NCBI RefSeq assembly: GCF_900102815.1
Contig: NZ_FNGF01000005.1
Location: 494,162 to 558,161, forward strand
Length of the DNA: 64,000 nucleotides
DNA from: Glycomyces sambucus
GTDB lineage: Bacteria; Actinomycetota; Actinomycetes; Mycobacteriales; Micromonosporaceae
Direction of reading: 5' to 3'
Part shown: positions 8,480 to 17,786 of the stretch, piece by piece
Layout: each line of letters starts with the position of its first letter
How positions within the stretch are numbered: the first letter of the stretch is position 1
Translations under genes and position numbers: made by a program
Notes under the pieces: model-generated
Told to the model about the DNA's origin: nothing
Seen by the model: the letters and a program-made list of their open reading frames with translations, nothing else
Databases searched by the model: none

Positions 8480-9763
8480 TCAGCCCTCCAGCAGGTTGGT
8501 GACCATCTCGGCGATCTCCGAACGCTCACTGCGCGTAAGTGTCACGTGCGCGAAGAGTGGGTGGCCCTTGAGCACGTCGATGACGCTGGCGACCCCGTCG
8601 AAGCGGCCCACCCGCAGGTTGTCGCGCTGGGCGACGTCGTGGGTGAGGACCACTTTGGAGCCCTGCCCGATGCGGGAGAGCACCGTGAGCAGCACCCCGC
8701 GCTCCAGCGACTGCGCCTCGTCGACGATGACGAACGCGTCGTGCAGGGAGCGGCCGCGGATGTGCGTCAGCGGCAGGACCTCGAGCATCCCGCGCTCGAC
8801 GACCTCGGAGATGACGTGGTCGTTGGTGACCGCGCCGAGCGTGTCGAACACCGCCTGGCCCCAGGGGCTCATCTTCTCGCCCTCGGACCCGGGCAGGTAC
8901 CCGAGCTGCTGGCCGCCGACCGCGTACAGGGGGCGGAAGACGATGACCTTCTTGAACAGCTCGCGCTCCAGCGACTGCTCCAGGCCCGCGCACAGCGCCA
9001 TCGCGGACTTGCCGGTGCCGGCCTTGCCGCCGAGCGAGACGATCCCGATCTCGGGGTCCAGCAGCAGGTCGATGGCGACGCGCTGCTCGGCCGAGCGGCC
9101 GTGGATGCCGAACGCCTCGCGGCCGCGGATGAGGCGGATCTTCTTGTCGACGGTGACGCGGCCCAGCGCCTTCGAGCCCGTGCCGTTGAGCACGAGGCCG
9201 GTGTGGCAGGGCAGCTCCACGTCGTGGGGGAGGTCGACGTCGCCGCCGTCGAACAGGGCGTCGATCACCTCGTCCGACACCGCGAGCTCGGCCATCCCCG
9301 ACCAGGTCGGGTCGACCGCCTGGCCGTGCCGGTACTCCTCGGTGGGGATGCCGACCGCGGACGCCTTGACCCGCAGCGGCATGTCCTTGGTGACCAGGAC
9401 GGCGTCGGCGCCCTCGAGCCCGAGGGCCCGGGTGACGGCGATGATGCGGGAGTCGTTCGTGTCCAGCGCGAACCCGGCCGGGAGCCCGGAGGTGTCCACG
9501 TGGTTGAGCTCGACCCGGATGGAGCCGCCGTGGTCCCCGATGTCGATGGGCTGATCGAGACGACCGTGCTTGATGCGCAGTTCGTCGAGGCGCCTGAGGC
9601 ACTCCCGGGCGAACCAGCCCAGCTCGGGATGGTGGCGTTTGGCCTCGAGCTCGCTGACTACGACGAGCGGGATGACCACGTGGTGTTCGTCGAACCGTGA
9701 GAACGCTCCTGGGTCTGACAGCAGAACCGAAGTGTCGAGGACGTAAGTGCGTTGCACTGGCAC
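8480..9763 (-). CDS. PIN-domain PhoH-family ATPase
   Basis: A 427-residue two-domain protein. The N-terminal PIN domain (about 5-140) keeps the acidic nuclease residues Asp10, Glu38, Asp101 and Asp104. The C-terminal PhoH ATPase domain (about 220-427) has Walker [10 protein letters not shown] at 245-253 and Walker B VIVDEAQ at 345-351. PIN-PhoH proteins (PhoH2 type) are described as RNA helicase/ribonucleases and are sometimes encoded with small antitoxin-like partners; none is evident here. The GTG start at 9763 is preceded by GGGAGG. A TACAGT -10 candidate lies near 9850-9855 on the same strand. It is single in its transcription unit, with a strong hairpin after the stop. Confidence 0.92.
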   Translation of the reverse strand: MPVQRTYVLDTSVLLSDPGAFSRFDEHHVVIPLVVVSELEAKRHHPELGWFARECLRRLDELRIKHGRLDQPIDIGDHGGSIRVELNHVDTSGLPAGFALDTNDSRIIAVTRALGLEGADAVLVTKDMPLRVKASAVGIPTEEYRHGQAVDPTWSGMAELAVSDEVIDALFDGGDVDLPHDVELPCHTGLVLNGTGSKALGRVTVDKKIRLIRGREAFGIHGRSAEQRVAIDLLLDPEIGIVSLGGKAGTGKSAMALCAGLEQSLERELFKKVIVFRPLYAVGGQQLGYLPGSEGEKMSPWGQAVFDTLGAVTNDHVISEVVERGMLEVLPLTHIRGRSLHDAFVIVDEAQSLERGVLLTVLSRIGQGSKVVLTHDVAQRDNLRVGRFDGVASVIDVLKGHPLFAHVTLTRSERSEIAEMVTNLLEG

Positions 9764-10000
9764 GGTCGCCTCCCGGGTGTCGATGTGTGAGGGCCGGCTT
9801 CGGTGAAGCTTGCGAACCGTAAGACCGGCTCTGCCCTGTTGGTAATCACACTGTAGTTGGGAGGTACGTCACTGCGCCACCTAAAAATGCATCGAAAGCA
9901 ACACTGGTTGTCACTGGACAGTCGGGAATCCGACAAACCAGACACGCCGGGTTGCGACATCATCACGGAAAGTGGGCGGGATCTCCGCGAGAATAAGCGC

Positions 10001-10267
10001 GTGTCCACCGTGAGCGTCGCCGAACTCAAGTCCGCCATCGCCGCCGCCCTCCAGCAGGTCCGCGACGGCCAGGCCGCCATCTCCGCCGCCAGCCAGAACA
10101 TCGAGGCCGCCCAGGGCGGCCTGACCGCCGTCACCGCCGGCTCCGGCCACGACTCCGTCGCCACCGCCCAGGCCGCGCTCGCGCAGGCCGCCGCGGAGCT
10201 GGAGCAGTCCCTGGCCGCGACCTTCGCCGCGGCCGAGCAGGCCGAGGCGTACGCCGCGACCCTCTAG
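10001..10267 (+). CDS. small alanine/glutamine-rich helical protein (DUF6244-like)
   Basis: An 88-residue, wholly helical, acidic and Ala/Gln-rich protein, first in a cassette built around an FtsK-type ATPase. I chose the GTG at 10001 (VSTVSVAEL): no ribosome site precedes it, but an AATAAG-like -10 stretch lies just upstream, so the mRNA may be leaderless. Length and composition recall small proteins I know as DUF6244, seen next to FtsK/SpoIIIE genes in related actinomycetes; that assignment is from memory. It resembles a WXG100 protein in size, but has no W-x-G turn and no YxxxD/E secretion motif. It could be an adaptor or substrate of the ATPase. Confidence 0.6.
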   Translation: MSTVSVAELKSAIAAALQQVRDGQAAISAASQNIEAAQGGLTAVTAGSGHDSVATAQAALAQAAAELEQSLAATFAAAEQAEAYAATL

Positions 10268-10280
10268 AACGGAGACCCCT

Positions 10281-11084
10281 GTGGACGTCGCCGCCCTCGC
10301 CGGGAGCCTCAAGGCCCTGGCCGCCGACCTCCCCTTCCCCGCGTTCGACACCGCCGACCGCCATTTCGAGGCCGCGCAGTCCGAACTCGCCGAGGCCGCC
10401 CGCGAGTCCAACGCCGAAGTGGGCCTCCACAAGCTCGGCTCCGCCCGCGAGCGCCTCGACGCCGCCCGCACCCGCCTCGCCGAGGCGAGCGAGGCCGTCG
10501 ACGACTACCTCGCCGCCATCGGCGCCGGCGCCGGGCCCGCCCCGGCCCAGGCCGCGCCCGACCGCGGCGCCCCCGCCGCCGCACCGCCCCCGGTGGACCC
10601 GCGGCAGTGGTGGACCGACCGCGTCAACGAGCTGTGCGACCGCGCCGGCGACGCCGAACCCGAGAAGGTCCCCCCGACCCGCCTCTTCAACGACCTGCTC
10701 AAGGCCGCCGGCGAGGGCAACGCCGACGCCTACTGCAAGCGCCTGCGCGACGCCGGCCCCGAGACCGGTGTCAAGCTCCCGGGCCTCGCCTGGCCGCTCG
10801 TGCGCAGCCTCGCCGCCGAGCACCTGGGCCGCAACCCGAACGCGAGCGACGTCCCTGTTCTGCGCGACAAGTGCGTGGCGAAGGTCCGCGCCCTCGTGCC
10901 CGGGGCCGAACCGCTCCACGTGGCCGAGGCGCTCGCCTCCGCGTGCACTCTCGGCGCCGGGGCCGGCGACGACGCCGCCCGCACCGCCGCGATCGGCCCC
11001 GTGCTGGTCGCCGCCATGCACCGCCTGCCCAGGCAGCGCCCGCAAGACGCGCACGAGACGACCGAGCGGAGGCCCCGGACATGA
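10281..11084 (+). CDS. uncharacterised helical protein of the FtsK cassette
   Basis: A 267-residue protein with a GTG start 12 bases after an ACGGAG ribosome site, 13 bases past the previous stop. Residues 1-80 form long charged helices with coiled-coil character. An Ala/Pro linker follows (about 81-105), then a compact helical domain with PRQWWTDRVNELCDRAG, and the C-terminus is basic. There is no signal peptide or membrane segment. I do not recognise the domain. Its stop overlaps the ATPase start (ATGA), so the two are translationally coupled and probably form a complex. The linker suggests a two-part adaptor, with one end binding a partner and the other the ATPase. Confidence 0.7.
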   Translation: MDVAALAGSLKALAADLPFPAFDTADRHFEAAQSELAEAARESNAEVGLHKLGSARERLDAARTRLAEASEAVDDYLAAIGAGAGPAPAQAAPDRGAPAAAPPPVDPRQWWTDRVNELCDRAGDAEPEKVPPTRLFNDLLKAAGEGNADAYCKRLRDAGPETGVKLPGLAWPLVRSLAAEHLGRNPNASDVPVLRDKCVAKVRALVPGAEPLHVAEALASACTLGAGAGDDAARTAAIGPVLVAAMHRLPRQRPQDAHETTERRPRT

Positions 11085-13918
11085 GCAGCTGGCGCAGAAG
11101 ACTGGTGGCGGCCATGGGCGACGAGCTCGGCCGCGCCCGCGGCGAGGCCCGCCTCCTCGCCGAGCGCACCGCCGAGCGGGCCGAGTCCGAGCGCGGGCGC
11201 GCCGAGCAGGTCATCGGCGACGCGAGCCGCAAGCAGACGCAGCTGCGGCGCATCCACGACAAGATGACCGCCACGCTCGAAGCCCGCAAAGCCGCCGCCG
11301 TCGACGCCGGCCACCGCGCCGCCCTCGCCGCCGCCGCGCTCGCGGCGCCCGCCGCCGCGGGGGCACTGTGGAGCGAATGGAAGACGGAGTCGGGTCTCGG
11401 GCGCGGGCCCGCGCCGCTGCTTCGCGTCGGCCGCATCGCCGACAGCTCCGCACCGCTTCGGGGGCCCTCCCTCCCCCCCACCCCACCCACCACCTCCACC
11501 GCCATGCCGGAGACCGCCTCGACCGGGCGCGCTCCGGTCGAGAGTGGCGATGACCTCGCCGCCGCCGGAGGGATCACTCCGGGGGCCGCGACTGCATCAG
11601 CCGGCTCGTCCATTGTGGCAGGGGGGTACGACAATCCAGGACCCTCAGTGACCGAGACCTCACTCCCCGCGCTCATTCCGCTGCTCGACCGCTCGCACCT
11701 GCGCATCGACACCGATGCGGCGCACGCGCTTCCCGGGCTGCTGCTCCGCGCCGTCGGATCCGTGCCCGCCGGGCTCGTGCGCCTCCACATGTACGACCCC
11801 GAGCGCCTCGGCGGGTCCCTGTCCGCGTTCGCCGCGCTCGGCAAGGCCGGACTGCTCTCCTTCGTCGGCCCCTCGGGCCTGCGCGACGAGCTCGACGCCC
11901 TCGTGGAGACCGTCCGCCGCGTCAACGCCGATGTCCTCGCCGGCGAGCACGAATCACTCGCCGCGCTCGCCGCCGCCACCGGCCGGCGCCCCGAGCCCTG
12001 GCGCGTCCTCGTCCTCCTCAACGCCGACCTCGCCGCCTGGCCCGCCCACGACCAGGCCCAGCTCGCCCGCCTGCGCCGCACCGGGGTCGCCGCCGGAGTC
12101 CACCTCGTCATCGTCGGCGACGACGACGCCGGACCCGCCGACCTCCCGCGCCTCACCGCCACCGGCGCCACCGCGCTCCCGGGCGCCACCGTCGAACTCG
12201 ACCCGCCGCCGCCCTCCACCGCCGTCACCAAGGCCGCCAAGCTCATCGCCGAGAAGCACCGCGCCGGCCGCGAACCCGCGCGCCTGGTCGACCTGCTCCC
12301 GCAGCGGCTGTGGAACGCCTCCTCCGCCACCGGCCTCCAGGCCCCCATCGGCGAGACCGCCGCCGGGGACGTCGCCAGGATCGCCCTCGGCGACAACCCG
12401 CCCCACGCCCTCGTCGGCGGCCCCTCCGGCTCGGGCAAGACCAACCTCCTCTACGCCTGGATCGCCGGACTCGCCTCGAACTACAGCCCCGACGAGCTCG
12501 CGCTGTACCTCCTCGACTTCAAAGAGGGCGTCTCCTTCGCGCGCTTCGCCTCCGGGCGCCGCGACCCCACCTGGCTCCCGCACGTGCGCCTCGTCGGCGT
12601 CAACATCAACGACGACCGCGAGTTCGGCCTCGCGCTCCTGCGCCACCTCAAGGACGAGCTGCGCCGCCGCGCCGAGGCCGCCAAGGCCCACGAGGCCACC
12701 AAGCTCGAAGAGCTCCGCGACGCCGACCCCGACGGCCACTGGCCGCGCATCGTCGCCGTCGTCGACGAGTTCCAGGTCCTCCTCGAAGCCCGCGACGCCG
12801 TCACCGACGAAGCCGTCCAGCTCCTCGAAGACCTCGCCCGCCGCGGCCGCAGCCAGGGCATCCACCTCGTCCTCGCCTCGCAGGACATCGCCGGGATCGA
12901 GGCCCTGTGGGGCCGCCCCAGCCTGGTCGCCCAGTTCACGCTCCGCATCGCCCTCCCCAAGGCCCGCAGGGTCCTCGCCGAGTCCAACCACGCCGCCGAC
13001 ACCGTCGCCCGCTTCCACGCCGTCGTCAACGACGAGTCCGGCCACACCGGCGCCAACCGGGTCGTCGCCGTCCCCAACGCCGGCCACGCCGACGCCTGGG
13101 AGCCCCTCCAGCAGCGTCTGTGGGAGGCCCGCGCCAGCGACAACGAGCCGCCCGCGCTCTTCGACGGTGACCACGTCCCCGACCTCACCACCGCCGTCCC
13201 CGAACCCGAGACCGCGCTCCTGGGCCAGACCATCGACGTCGCCTCCCGCGGCGCCGCGCTCGCGCTCCACCGCGCCCCCGGCCGCAACCTCGCCGTCCTC
13301 GGCACCCGCACCGTCGAGGCCGCCGACATCCTCGCCGCCGCCGCGCTCACCGCCGCGCGCGGCGCCAGCGAACGCGGCCAGCGCATCGGCGTCGACATCT
13401 GCTGCCTCGAACCCGACGCCGCCGCCTCCGCGCTCGCGCTCGCCGCCGCCCTGGAGACCGAGGGCGCCGACGTCGACTGGCACGACGACCTCGACGCCGC
13501 GTGCAAGGACTGGGAGTCCCGCTGCGACGGGATGCTCCGCCTCAACCTCTTCCACGCCGTCGACGCCGGGTCCGCCCGCCTCGACGCGGCCGGGTCGGCC
13601 CGCCTGCGCGCCATGCTCATCGACGGCCCCGAACGCCACCTCCACACGCTCGGCTGGTGGCGCTCGGTGCCGCGCCTGCGCGAGGACCTCGGCGGCTTCT
13701 CGGCCCGCTTCGACGCCGTCGACGCCTGGCTCGCCCTCGACGTCCAGGGCCCCGAGCTGGCGCCGCTCTCGCCCGCCAGCGGCGGCCCCGCCTGGTACCC
13801 GCGTACCCGCCGCGGCCTCTACTTCGACCGCGCCCGGCACCGGGTCCCGCAGGTCGTCATCCCGTACCGGACGACCGCGCTGCTGCCGAACCCGTCGGCC
13901 GTGCTCGACCTGCCCTGA
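11081..13918 (+). CDS. FtsK/SpoIIIE-type P-loop ATPase, cytosolic
   Basis: A 945-residue protein. Residues 1-90 are charged and coiled-coil-like, and a proline/threonine-rich stretch follows to about 170. A first alpha/beta region (about 190-390) precedes an FtsK/SpoIIIE domain with Walker A GGPSGSGKTN at about 446-455, DFKEG after it, and Walker B IVAVVDEFQ with its acidic pair at about 561-562. The C-terminal third (about 700-945) is a further, poorly conserved alpha/beta module. Apart from a short weak hydrophobic run near residue 80-95, no clear membrane helices are seen, unlike cell-division FtsK or ESX EccC. It is coupled to the upstream helical protein and 8 bases from the downstream membrane protein, so a membrane-tethered pump or motor is plausible. 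The substrate (DNA or protein) is unknown. Confidence 0.85.
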   Translation: MSSWRRRLVAAMGDELGRARGEARLLAERTAERAESERGRAEQVIGDASRKQTQLRRIHDKMTATLEARKAAAVDAGHRAALAAAALAAPAAAGALWSEWKTESGLGRGPAPLLRVGRIADSSAPLRGPSLPPTPPTTSTAMPETASTGRAPVESGDDLAAAGGITPGAATASAGSSIVAGGYDNPGPSVTETSLPALIPLLDRSHLRIDTDAAHALPGLLLRAVGSVPAGLVRLHMYDPERLGGSLSAFAALGKAGLLSFVGPSGLRDELDALVETVRRVNADVLAGEHESLAALAAATGRRPEPWRVLVLLNADLAAWPAHDQAQLARLRRTGVAAGVHLVIVGDDDAGPADLPRLTATGATALPGATVELDPPPPSTAVTKAAKLIAEKHRAGREPARLVDLLPQRLWNASSATGLQAPIGETAAGDVARIALGDNPPHALVGGPSGSGKTNLLYAWIAGLASNYSPDELALYLLDFKEGVSFARFASGRRDPTWLPHVRLVGVNINDDREFGLALLRHLKDELRRRAEAAKAHEATKLEELRDADPDGHWPRIVAVVDEFQVLLEARDAVTDEAVQLLEDLARRGRSQGIHLVLASQDIAGIEALWGRPSLVAQFTLRIALPKARRVLAESNHAADTVARFHAVVNDESGHTGANRVVAVPNAGHADAWEPLQQRLWEARASDNEPPALFDGDHVPDLTTAVPEPETALLGQTIDVASRGAALALHRAPGRNLAVLGTRTVEAADILAAAALTAARGASERGQRIGVDICCLEPDAAASALALAAALETEGADVDWHDDLDAACKDWESRCDGMLRLNLFHAVDAGSARLDAAGSARLRAMLIDGPERHLHTLGWWRSVPRLREDLGGFSARFDAVDAWLALDVQGPELAPLSPASGGPAWYPRTRRGLYFDRARHRVPQVVIPYRTTALLPNPSAVLDLP

Positions 13919-13926
13919 GGAGCGCC

Positions 13927-14607
13927 ATGACCGCCAGCACCGAGAGCGCCCCGAACGAGTACGCGCGGGCCGTGGCCGCGTACCTCGAGGACCGCGCCGA
14001 CGCCGACGCCGAGATCCGCGCCGCCGACACCGCCTACCGCGACGAGTCGGCGAAGCTCGCCGCCGCCGTCGAGGCCGCGCGCACCTCGCGCGACGAGGCG
14101 AACCGGTCCTCTGTGGCCGCCGCGGCGCTGGTGGCCGAGACCGACAAGGCCGTCGCGATTCTGTGGCGGGCTCTCGGCGACTTCGTGGGGCACCGTCGCA
14201 CCGGCCCGACCCCCTCGGCGGGGGTCCCCGACCCCGAGCCCGACACCGAGCGGGTCCGGACCCGCCTGGAGCGCTCGGGGCGGCTGCTCGCGCTCGCCCG
14301 GCAGGGTGAACTCCCGATCGAGGCGCCCCGCCACACGGAGGTGACGGCCGCCGCGATCGGGGCCGCGACCGGCGCGCTGGCGGTGGCGGTGGCGCTCGGG
14401 GTGCTGCGCGCGGACGGCTCGGCGGTGCGCCAGGCGTTCGCGGCGCTGACCCTGTTCCTGGGGATCGCGGCCGGCCCGATCGCGCTGGGGGTGTGGCTGT
14501 CCTGGCAGTACCGGGTGCGCCCGCGCCCGGGCCAGACCCTCGCGTGCGTGGGCGCGGCGGTGTTCGCGGTGTGCGCGCTGGCGGGGTTCTTCATGCGCGG
14601 ACTGTGA
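13927..14607 (+). CDS. membrane protein of the FtsK cassette
   Basis: A 226-residue protein. The ATG start follows TGAGGAG with a 5-base gap, only 8 bases past the ATPase stop. Residues 1-135 are hydrophilic with a long acidic/alanine coiled coil (about 10-75). The C-terminal third holds three hydrophobic helices (about 140-160, 170-190 and 203-222). The likely topology is a cytosolic coiled coil with a C-terminal membrane anchor, a good candidate for holding the soluble FtsK-like ATPase at the membrane. I do not recognise the family. Confidence 0.72.
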   Translation: MTASTESAPNEYARAVAAYLEDRADADAEIRAADTAYRDESAKLAAAVEAARTSRDEANRSSVAAAALVAETDKAVAILWRALGDFVGHRRTGPTPSAGVPDPEPDTERVRTRLERSGRLLALARQGELPIEAPRHTEVTAAAIGAATGALAVAVALGVLRADGSAVRQAFAALTLFLGIAAGPIALGVWLSWQYRVRPRPGQTLACVGAAVFAVCALAGFFMRGL

Positions 14608-14700
14608 CCGCGCCGGGCGAGGCTTGCGAGCCCTCACTTGGCTCTGCTTGACTCGATGGGGTACACCTGGAGCGTTCCTGAAACGTGAGGAGACCCGTCA

Positions 14701-15255
14701 ATGGCCGCCATCGACGACACCGGCTCGTGGCACTACGGCCCGCTGCCGTCCACTGACGACGCCCCGGCCTGGATCTACGGGATCGTCCCCGACGGCTGGA
14801 TCGCCGGGATGCCGGAGGTCACGGTCGACCGCGACGAGATGATCATCATCTGCCCGCTGCCGACCCCGGACCACCCGGCGGACGCCACCGAGTCCGACCG
14901 CGCCGCGACCGAGGAGGGCCGGATCTCCCGCTTCCGGGAGGCGACCCGCGACATGCGGGTCCAGATCGCGCAGCAGCTCCAGTACCGGTACCACCGGCAG
15001 GCGTCGTGGGGGGCGCGCTGCGGGTCGACCACGATGGTCTTCACGCACCAGTCCCTGCCGGTGACGACCCGGCTGCGCCAGCCCGAGCGGCTGATCCTCG
15101 ACACGCTCGTGGGCTCGGGGGTCGCCGCGTCGCGCCAGGACGCGCTCGCGTGGTGCGTGCGGCTGGTGGAGCAGCACGCGGAGGACTGGCTCAAGGAGCT
15201 GCGGGAGGCGATGCTCAGCGTCGACGACCTGCGCCGGCGGGGCCCGGCGGTCTGA
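14701..15255 (+). CDS. hypothetical protein with ribbon-helix-helix-like C-terminus
   Basis: A 184-residue soluble protein. The ATG start follows GAGGAGACCCGTCA. The N-terminal 60 residues are rich in Trp, Gly and Pro (WHYGPLP, AWIYGIVPDGW). Residues about 122-165 look like a ribbon-helix-helix unit: a short strand TTRLRQ, a helix from PERLILDTLV, and a second helix introduced by SRQDALAWCV, the pattern of CopG/ParD-type DNA-binding proteins. That is pattern recognition, not a search result. TTGACT at 14648-14653 could be the -35 of its own promoter, so this last cassette gene may be transcribed separately. A strong hairpin closes the unit. Confidence 0.65.
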   Translation: MAAIDDTGSWHYGPLPSTDDAPAWIYGIVPDGWIAGMPEVTVDRDEMIIICPLPTPDHPADATESDRAATEEGRISRFREATRDMRVQIAQQLQYRYHRQASWGARCGSTTMVFTHQSLPVTTRLRQPERLILDTLVGSGVAASRQDALAWCVRLVEQHAEDWLKELREAMLSVDDLRRRGPAV

Positions 15256-15267
15256 GCACGATCGATC

Positions 15268-15298
15268 ACGGGCGGAGGCGCGATGCGCCTCCGCCCGT
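15268..15298. terminator. bidirectional hairpin terminator
   Basis: A 14-bp perfect stem (acgggcggaggcgc) with a GAT loop sits between the convergent gene ends at 15255 and 15308 and can serve both. Confidence 0.75.
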
Positions 15299-15307
15299 TC
15301 GTCGTGC

Positions 15308-15424
15308 TCACCGCATGAGGAAGTAGACCAGGACGATCGCCGTCACGAGCACGATGGCGACCGTGAAGGCGACGACCCCGGTCCTGGTGCGGCCCGGCTG
15401 CGGTTCCGGTTCACGGTGCGCCAT
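15308..15424 (-). CDS. 38-residue single-pass membrane peptide
   Basis: A short frame starting MAHREPEPQ at the ATG at 15424, preceded by GGAG at a 6-base gap. It has a hydrophilic basic/proline N-terminus and one hydrophobic helix (about residues 17-36: VVAFTVAIVLVTAIVLVYFL). Actinomycete genomes contain many such orphan small membrane proteins; no function can be given. A longer in-frame start at 15520 is possible, but lacks as good a ribosome site. The gene ends at the shared terminator and is divergent from the PEP carboxykinase promoter region. Confidence 0.55.
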   Translation of the reverse strand: MAHREPEPQPGRTRTGVVAFTVAIVLVTAIVLVYFLMR

Positions 15425-15847
15425 CGGCGTCTCCAACGGTTCGTCGCTGTGTGTTGCTGCTGTGCATCTTCGCCCAACTCGCCCTGCTGTGTGCCGTTTC
15501 ACGGTAAAACGATCCGACACAGCGGTGTCATGGTTTCGTGACGCTTTCGTGACGGCGATCTAACGCGCTCGATCCATGATCGAAACCGATCGCATTAGTT
15601 GAGAGCGACGGTCAAATTCCGCCTCCGGTGATCGATGCTGCGCGGTGAAGCAGGAATCACAAGTAGTTGTGATCGTTCCGAGCTTGAATGCGCACCGAGA
15701 GGGAACCCTCAGGCGGAACACCTGTTCAACGGCCGTTCAATCACGCACGAGTTCCTGCGCGTTCGCGCCCGTTCCCGTAGCGTCCGAAGGACCGGCCCCG
15801 GCCGGAGCGCCCGCGTCCGTGCCCAGAAGCCGACCGAAGGAGCCACC
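15425..15847. promoter_or_regulatory. 423-base gene-free region upstream of pckG with tandem repeat
   Basis: No credible gene is seen. TTTCGTGACG occurs twice with an 11-base period (15534-15543 and 15545-15554), one helical turn apart, which is typical of an operator. GATC-rich partial dyads (around 15570-15592) follow. The likely function is promoter and control of pckG, and perhaps of the divergent small membrane peptide. Confidence 0.4.
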
Positions 15848-17722
15848 GTGAGCATCGAAGTCGCCACCGGCGTAGCCGCCGCAGCGCCCGCGGCCACCGC
15901 CGCCGACACCGAACCCGCGATCGGACTCACCGATCCGCCCACCCGCCACCACCGGCTGCTCGCCTGGGTCGGCGAGGTCGCCGAGCTGACGAACCCCGAC
16001 CAGATCGTGTGGTGCGACGGCTCCCGGGCCGAATGGGAGCGCCTGACCGCCGAGCTCGTCGCCTTCGGGACCCTCGTCCCGGTCCCGGCCAAGCCCGACT
16101 CGTTCCTCGCCCGCACCGACCCCGGCGACGTCGCCCGCGTCGAGGAGCGCACCTTCATCTGCTCCGAGGACCCCGAGGACGCCGGCCCCACCAACAACTG
16201 GACCGCCCCGGACTACATGCGCGAGACCATGACCGGCCTCTACCGCGGCTCCATGCGCGGGCGCACCATGTACGTGGTGCCGTTCTGCATGGGCTCCCTC
16301 GACGCCGACGAGCCCATGTTCGGCGTGGAGCTCACCGACTCCGCGTACGTCGCCGCCTCCATGCACATCATGACCCGCATGGGCGCCCAGGTCCTGGAGC
16401 GGATGGGCGGCGACGCCGAGTTCGTCAAGTGCCTCCACTCCGTCGGCGCCCCCCTCGCCCCCGGCCAGGCCGACGTCCCGTGGCCCTGCAACGAGACCAA
16501 GTACATCTCCCACTTCCCCGGCGACCGCGAGATCTGGTCCTTCGGCTCCGGCTACGGCGGCAACTCCCTCCTCGGGAAGAAGTGCTACGCGCTGCGCATC
16601 GCCTCCGCCATGGGCCGCGACGAGGGCTGGATGGCCGAGCACATGCTCATCCTGCGCCTCACCAGCCCCGAAGGGAAGGTCTACCACGTGACCGGCGCGT
16701 TCCCCAGCGCCTGCGGCAAGACCAACCTCGCCATGCTCGAACCCACCATCCCCGGCTGGAAGGTCGAGACCCTCGGCGACGACATCGCCTGGCTCCGCTT
16801 CGGCGAGGACGGCCGCCTGTGGGCCTCCAACCCCGAGTACGGGTTCTTCGGCGTCGCGCCCGGCACCGACTACCACACCAACCCCAACGCCATGCGCACC
16901 ATCGAGAAGGGCCACACCCTCTTCACCAACGTCGCCCTCACCGACGACGGCGACGTGTGGTGGGAGGGCATGGGCGAGGCGCCCGGCCACCTCGTCGACT
17001 GGAAGGGCCGCGACTGGACCCCCGAGTCCGAGGAGCCCTCCAGCCACCCCAACAGCCGCTTCTGCACGCCCATCAAGCAGTGCCCGGTGCTCGCCGAGCA
17101 GTACGACGACCCGCGCGGCGTCCCGATCGACGCGATCCTCTTCGGCGGCCGCCGCGCCACCACCGTCCCGCTCGTCACCCAGGCCCGCGACTGGGTCCAC
17201 GGCGTGTACATGGGCGCCACGCTCTCCTCCGAGACCACCGCCGCCGCCACCGGCAAAGTGGGCGTCGTGCGCCGCGACCCGATGGCGATGCTGCCGTTCA
17301 TCGGCTACAACGCCGCCGACTACTTCGGCCACTGGATCGAGATGGGCAAGGCCGCCACCGACGAGGCCCTCATGCCGCAGGTGTTCTACGTCAACTGGTT
17401 CCGCCGCGGCGACGACGGCCGCTTCCTGTGGCCCGGCTTCGGCGAGAACGCCCGCGTCCTCAAATGGGTCGTCGAGCGCCTCGAAGGCCGCGCCGAAGCC
17501 GTCGAGACCCCGATCGGGTACTGCCCGACCCCCGCGGCCCTCGACGTCGACGGCCTCGACCTCACCGAGGACGACGTCGCCGCCGCCCTCGCCGTCGACC
17601 CCGCCGAGTGGGCCGAGGAGGTCCCGCTCGTCGAGAGCTGGTTCGCGCGCTTCGGCGACCGCCTGCCCACCGTCCTGTGGGCCGAGCTGGACGCCCTCAA
17701 GCAGCGCCTCGACGGGCGGTAA
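15848..17722 (+). CDS. pckG: phosphoenolpyruvate carboxykinase (GTP)
   Basis: A 624-residue cytosolic enzyme of the usual length for GTP-dependent PEPCK. It converts oxaloacetate and GTP to phosphoenolpyruvate, CO2 and GDP, and links the TCA cycle to gluconeogenesis. The active-site loop FPSACGKTN has its reactive cysteine at about residue 289. [17 protein letters not shown] (metal site) and the C-terminal [23 protein letters not shown] are all intact. The GTG start at 15848 was chosen for its GAAGGAG site; upstream in-frame sequence is compositionally non-coding. A long leader with tandem repeats precedes it, suggesting carbon-source control. The isoprenyl synthase gene follows with its own promoter. 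Confidence 0.96.
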   Translation: MSIEVATGVAAAAPAATAADTEPAIGLTDPPTRHHRLLAWVGEVAELTNPDQIVWCDGSRAEWERLTAELVAFGTLVPVPAKPDSFLARTDPGDVARVEERTFICSEDPEDAGPTNNWTAPDYMRETMTGLYRGSMRGRTMYVVPFCMGSLDADEPMFGVELTDSAYVAASMHIMTRMGAQVLERMGGDAEFVKCLHSVGAPLAPGQADVPWPCNETKYISHFPGDREIWSFGSGYGGNSLLGKKCYALRIASAMGRDEGWMAEHMLILRLTSPEGKVYHVTGAFPSACGKTNLAMLEPTIPGWKVETLGDDIAWLRFGEDGRLWASNPEYGFFGVAPGTDYHTNPNAMRTIEKGHTLFTNVALTDDGDVWWEGMGEAPGHLVDWKGRDWTPESEEPSSHPNSRFCTPIKQCPVLAEQYDDPRGVPIDAILFGGRRATTVPLVTQARDWVHGVYMGATLSSETTAAATGKVGVVRRDPMAMLPFIGYNAADYFGHWIEMGKAATDEALMPQVFYVNWFRRGDDGRFLWPGFGENARVLKWVVERLEGRAEAVETPIGYCPTPAALDVDGLDLTEDDVAAALAVDPAEWAEEVPLVESWFARFGDRLPTVLWAELDALKQRLDGR

Positions 17723-17771
17723 CCAGCCGTCACCGGCAGCGGGCAGGGCCGGGGCCCGATGGACCCCGGCC

Positions 17772-17786
17772 TACAATTGCCGGTTG
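17772..17786 (+). promoter_or_regulatory. -10 box giving a leaderless uppS mRNA
   Basis: TACAAT at 17772-17777 matches the actinobacterial TANNNT consensus. Transcription would begin about 8-9 bases later, at or next to the GTG at 17786, leaving no leader or ribosome site. No clear -35 is visible. Confidence 0.6.

Noticed and set aside
10001..10267. WXG100/Esx protein next to the FtsK-type ATPase
   Set aside because: The size fits, but there is no W-x-G turn and no YxxxD/E motif, so I kept it as a DUF6244-like helical protein.
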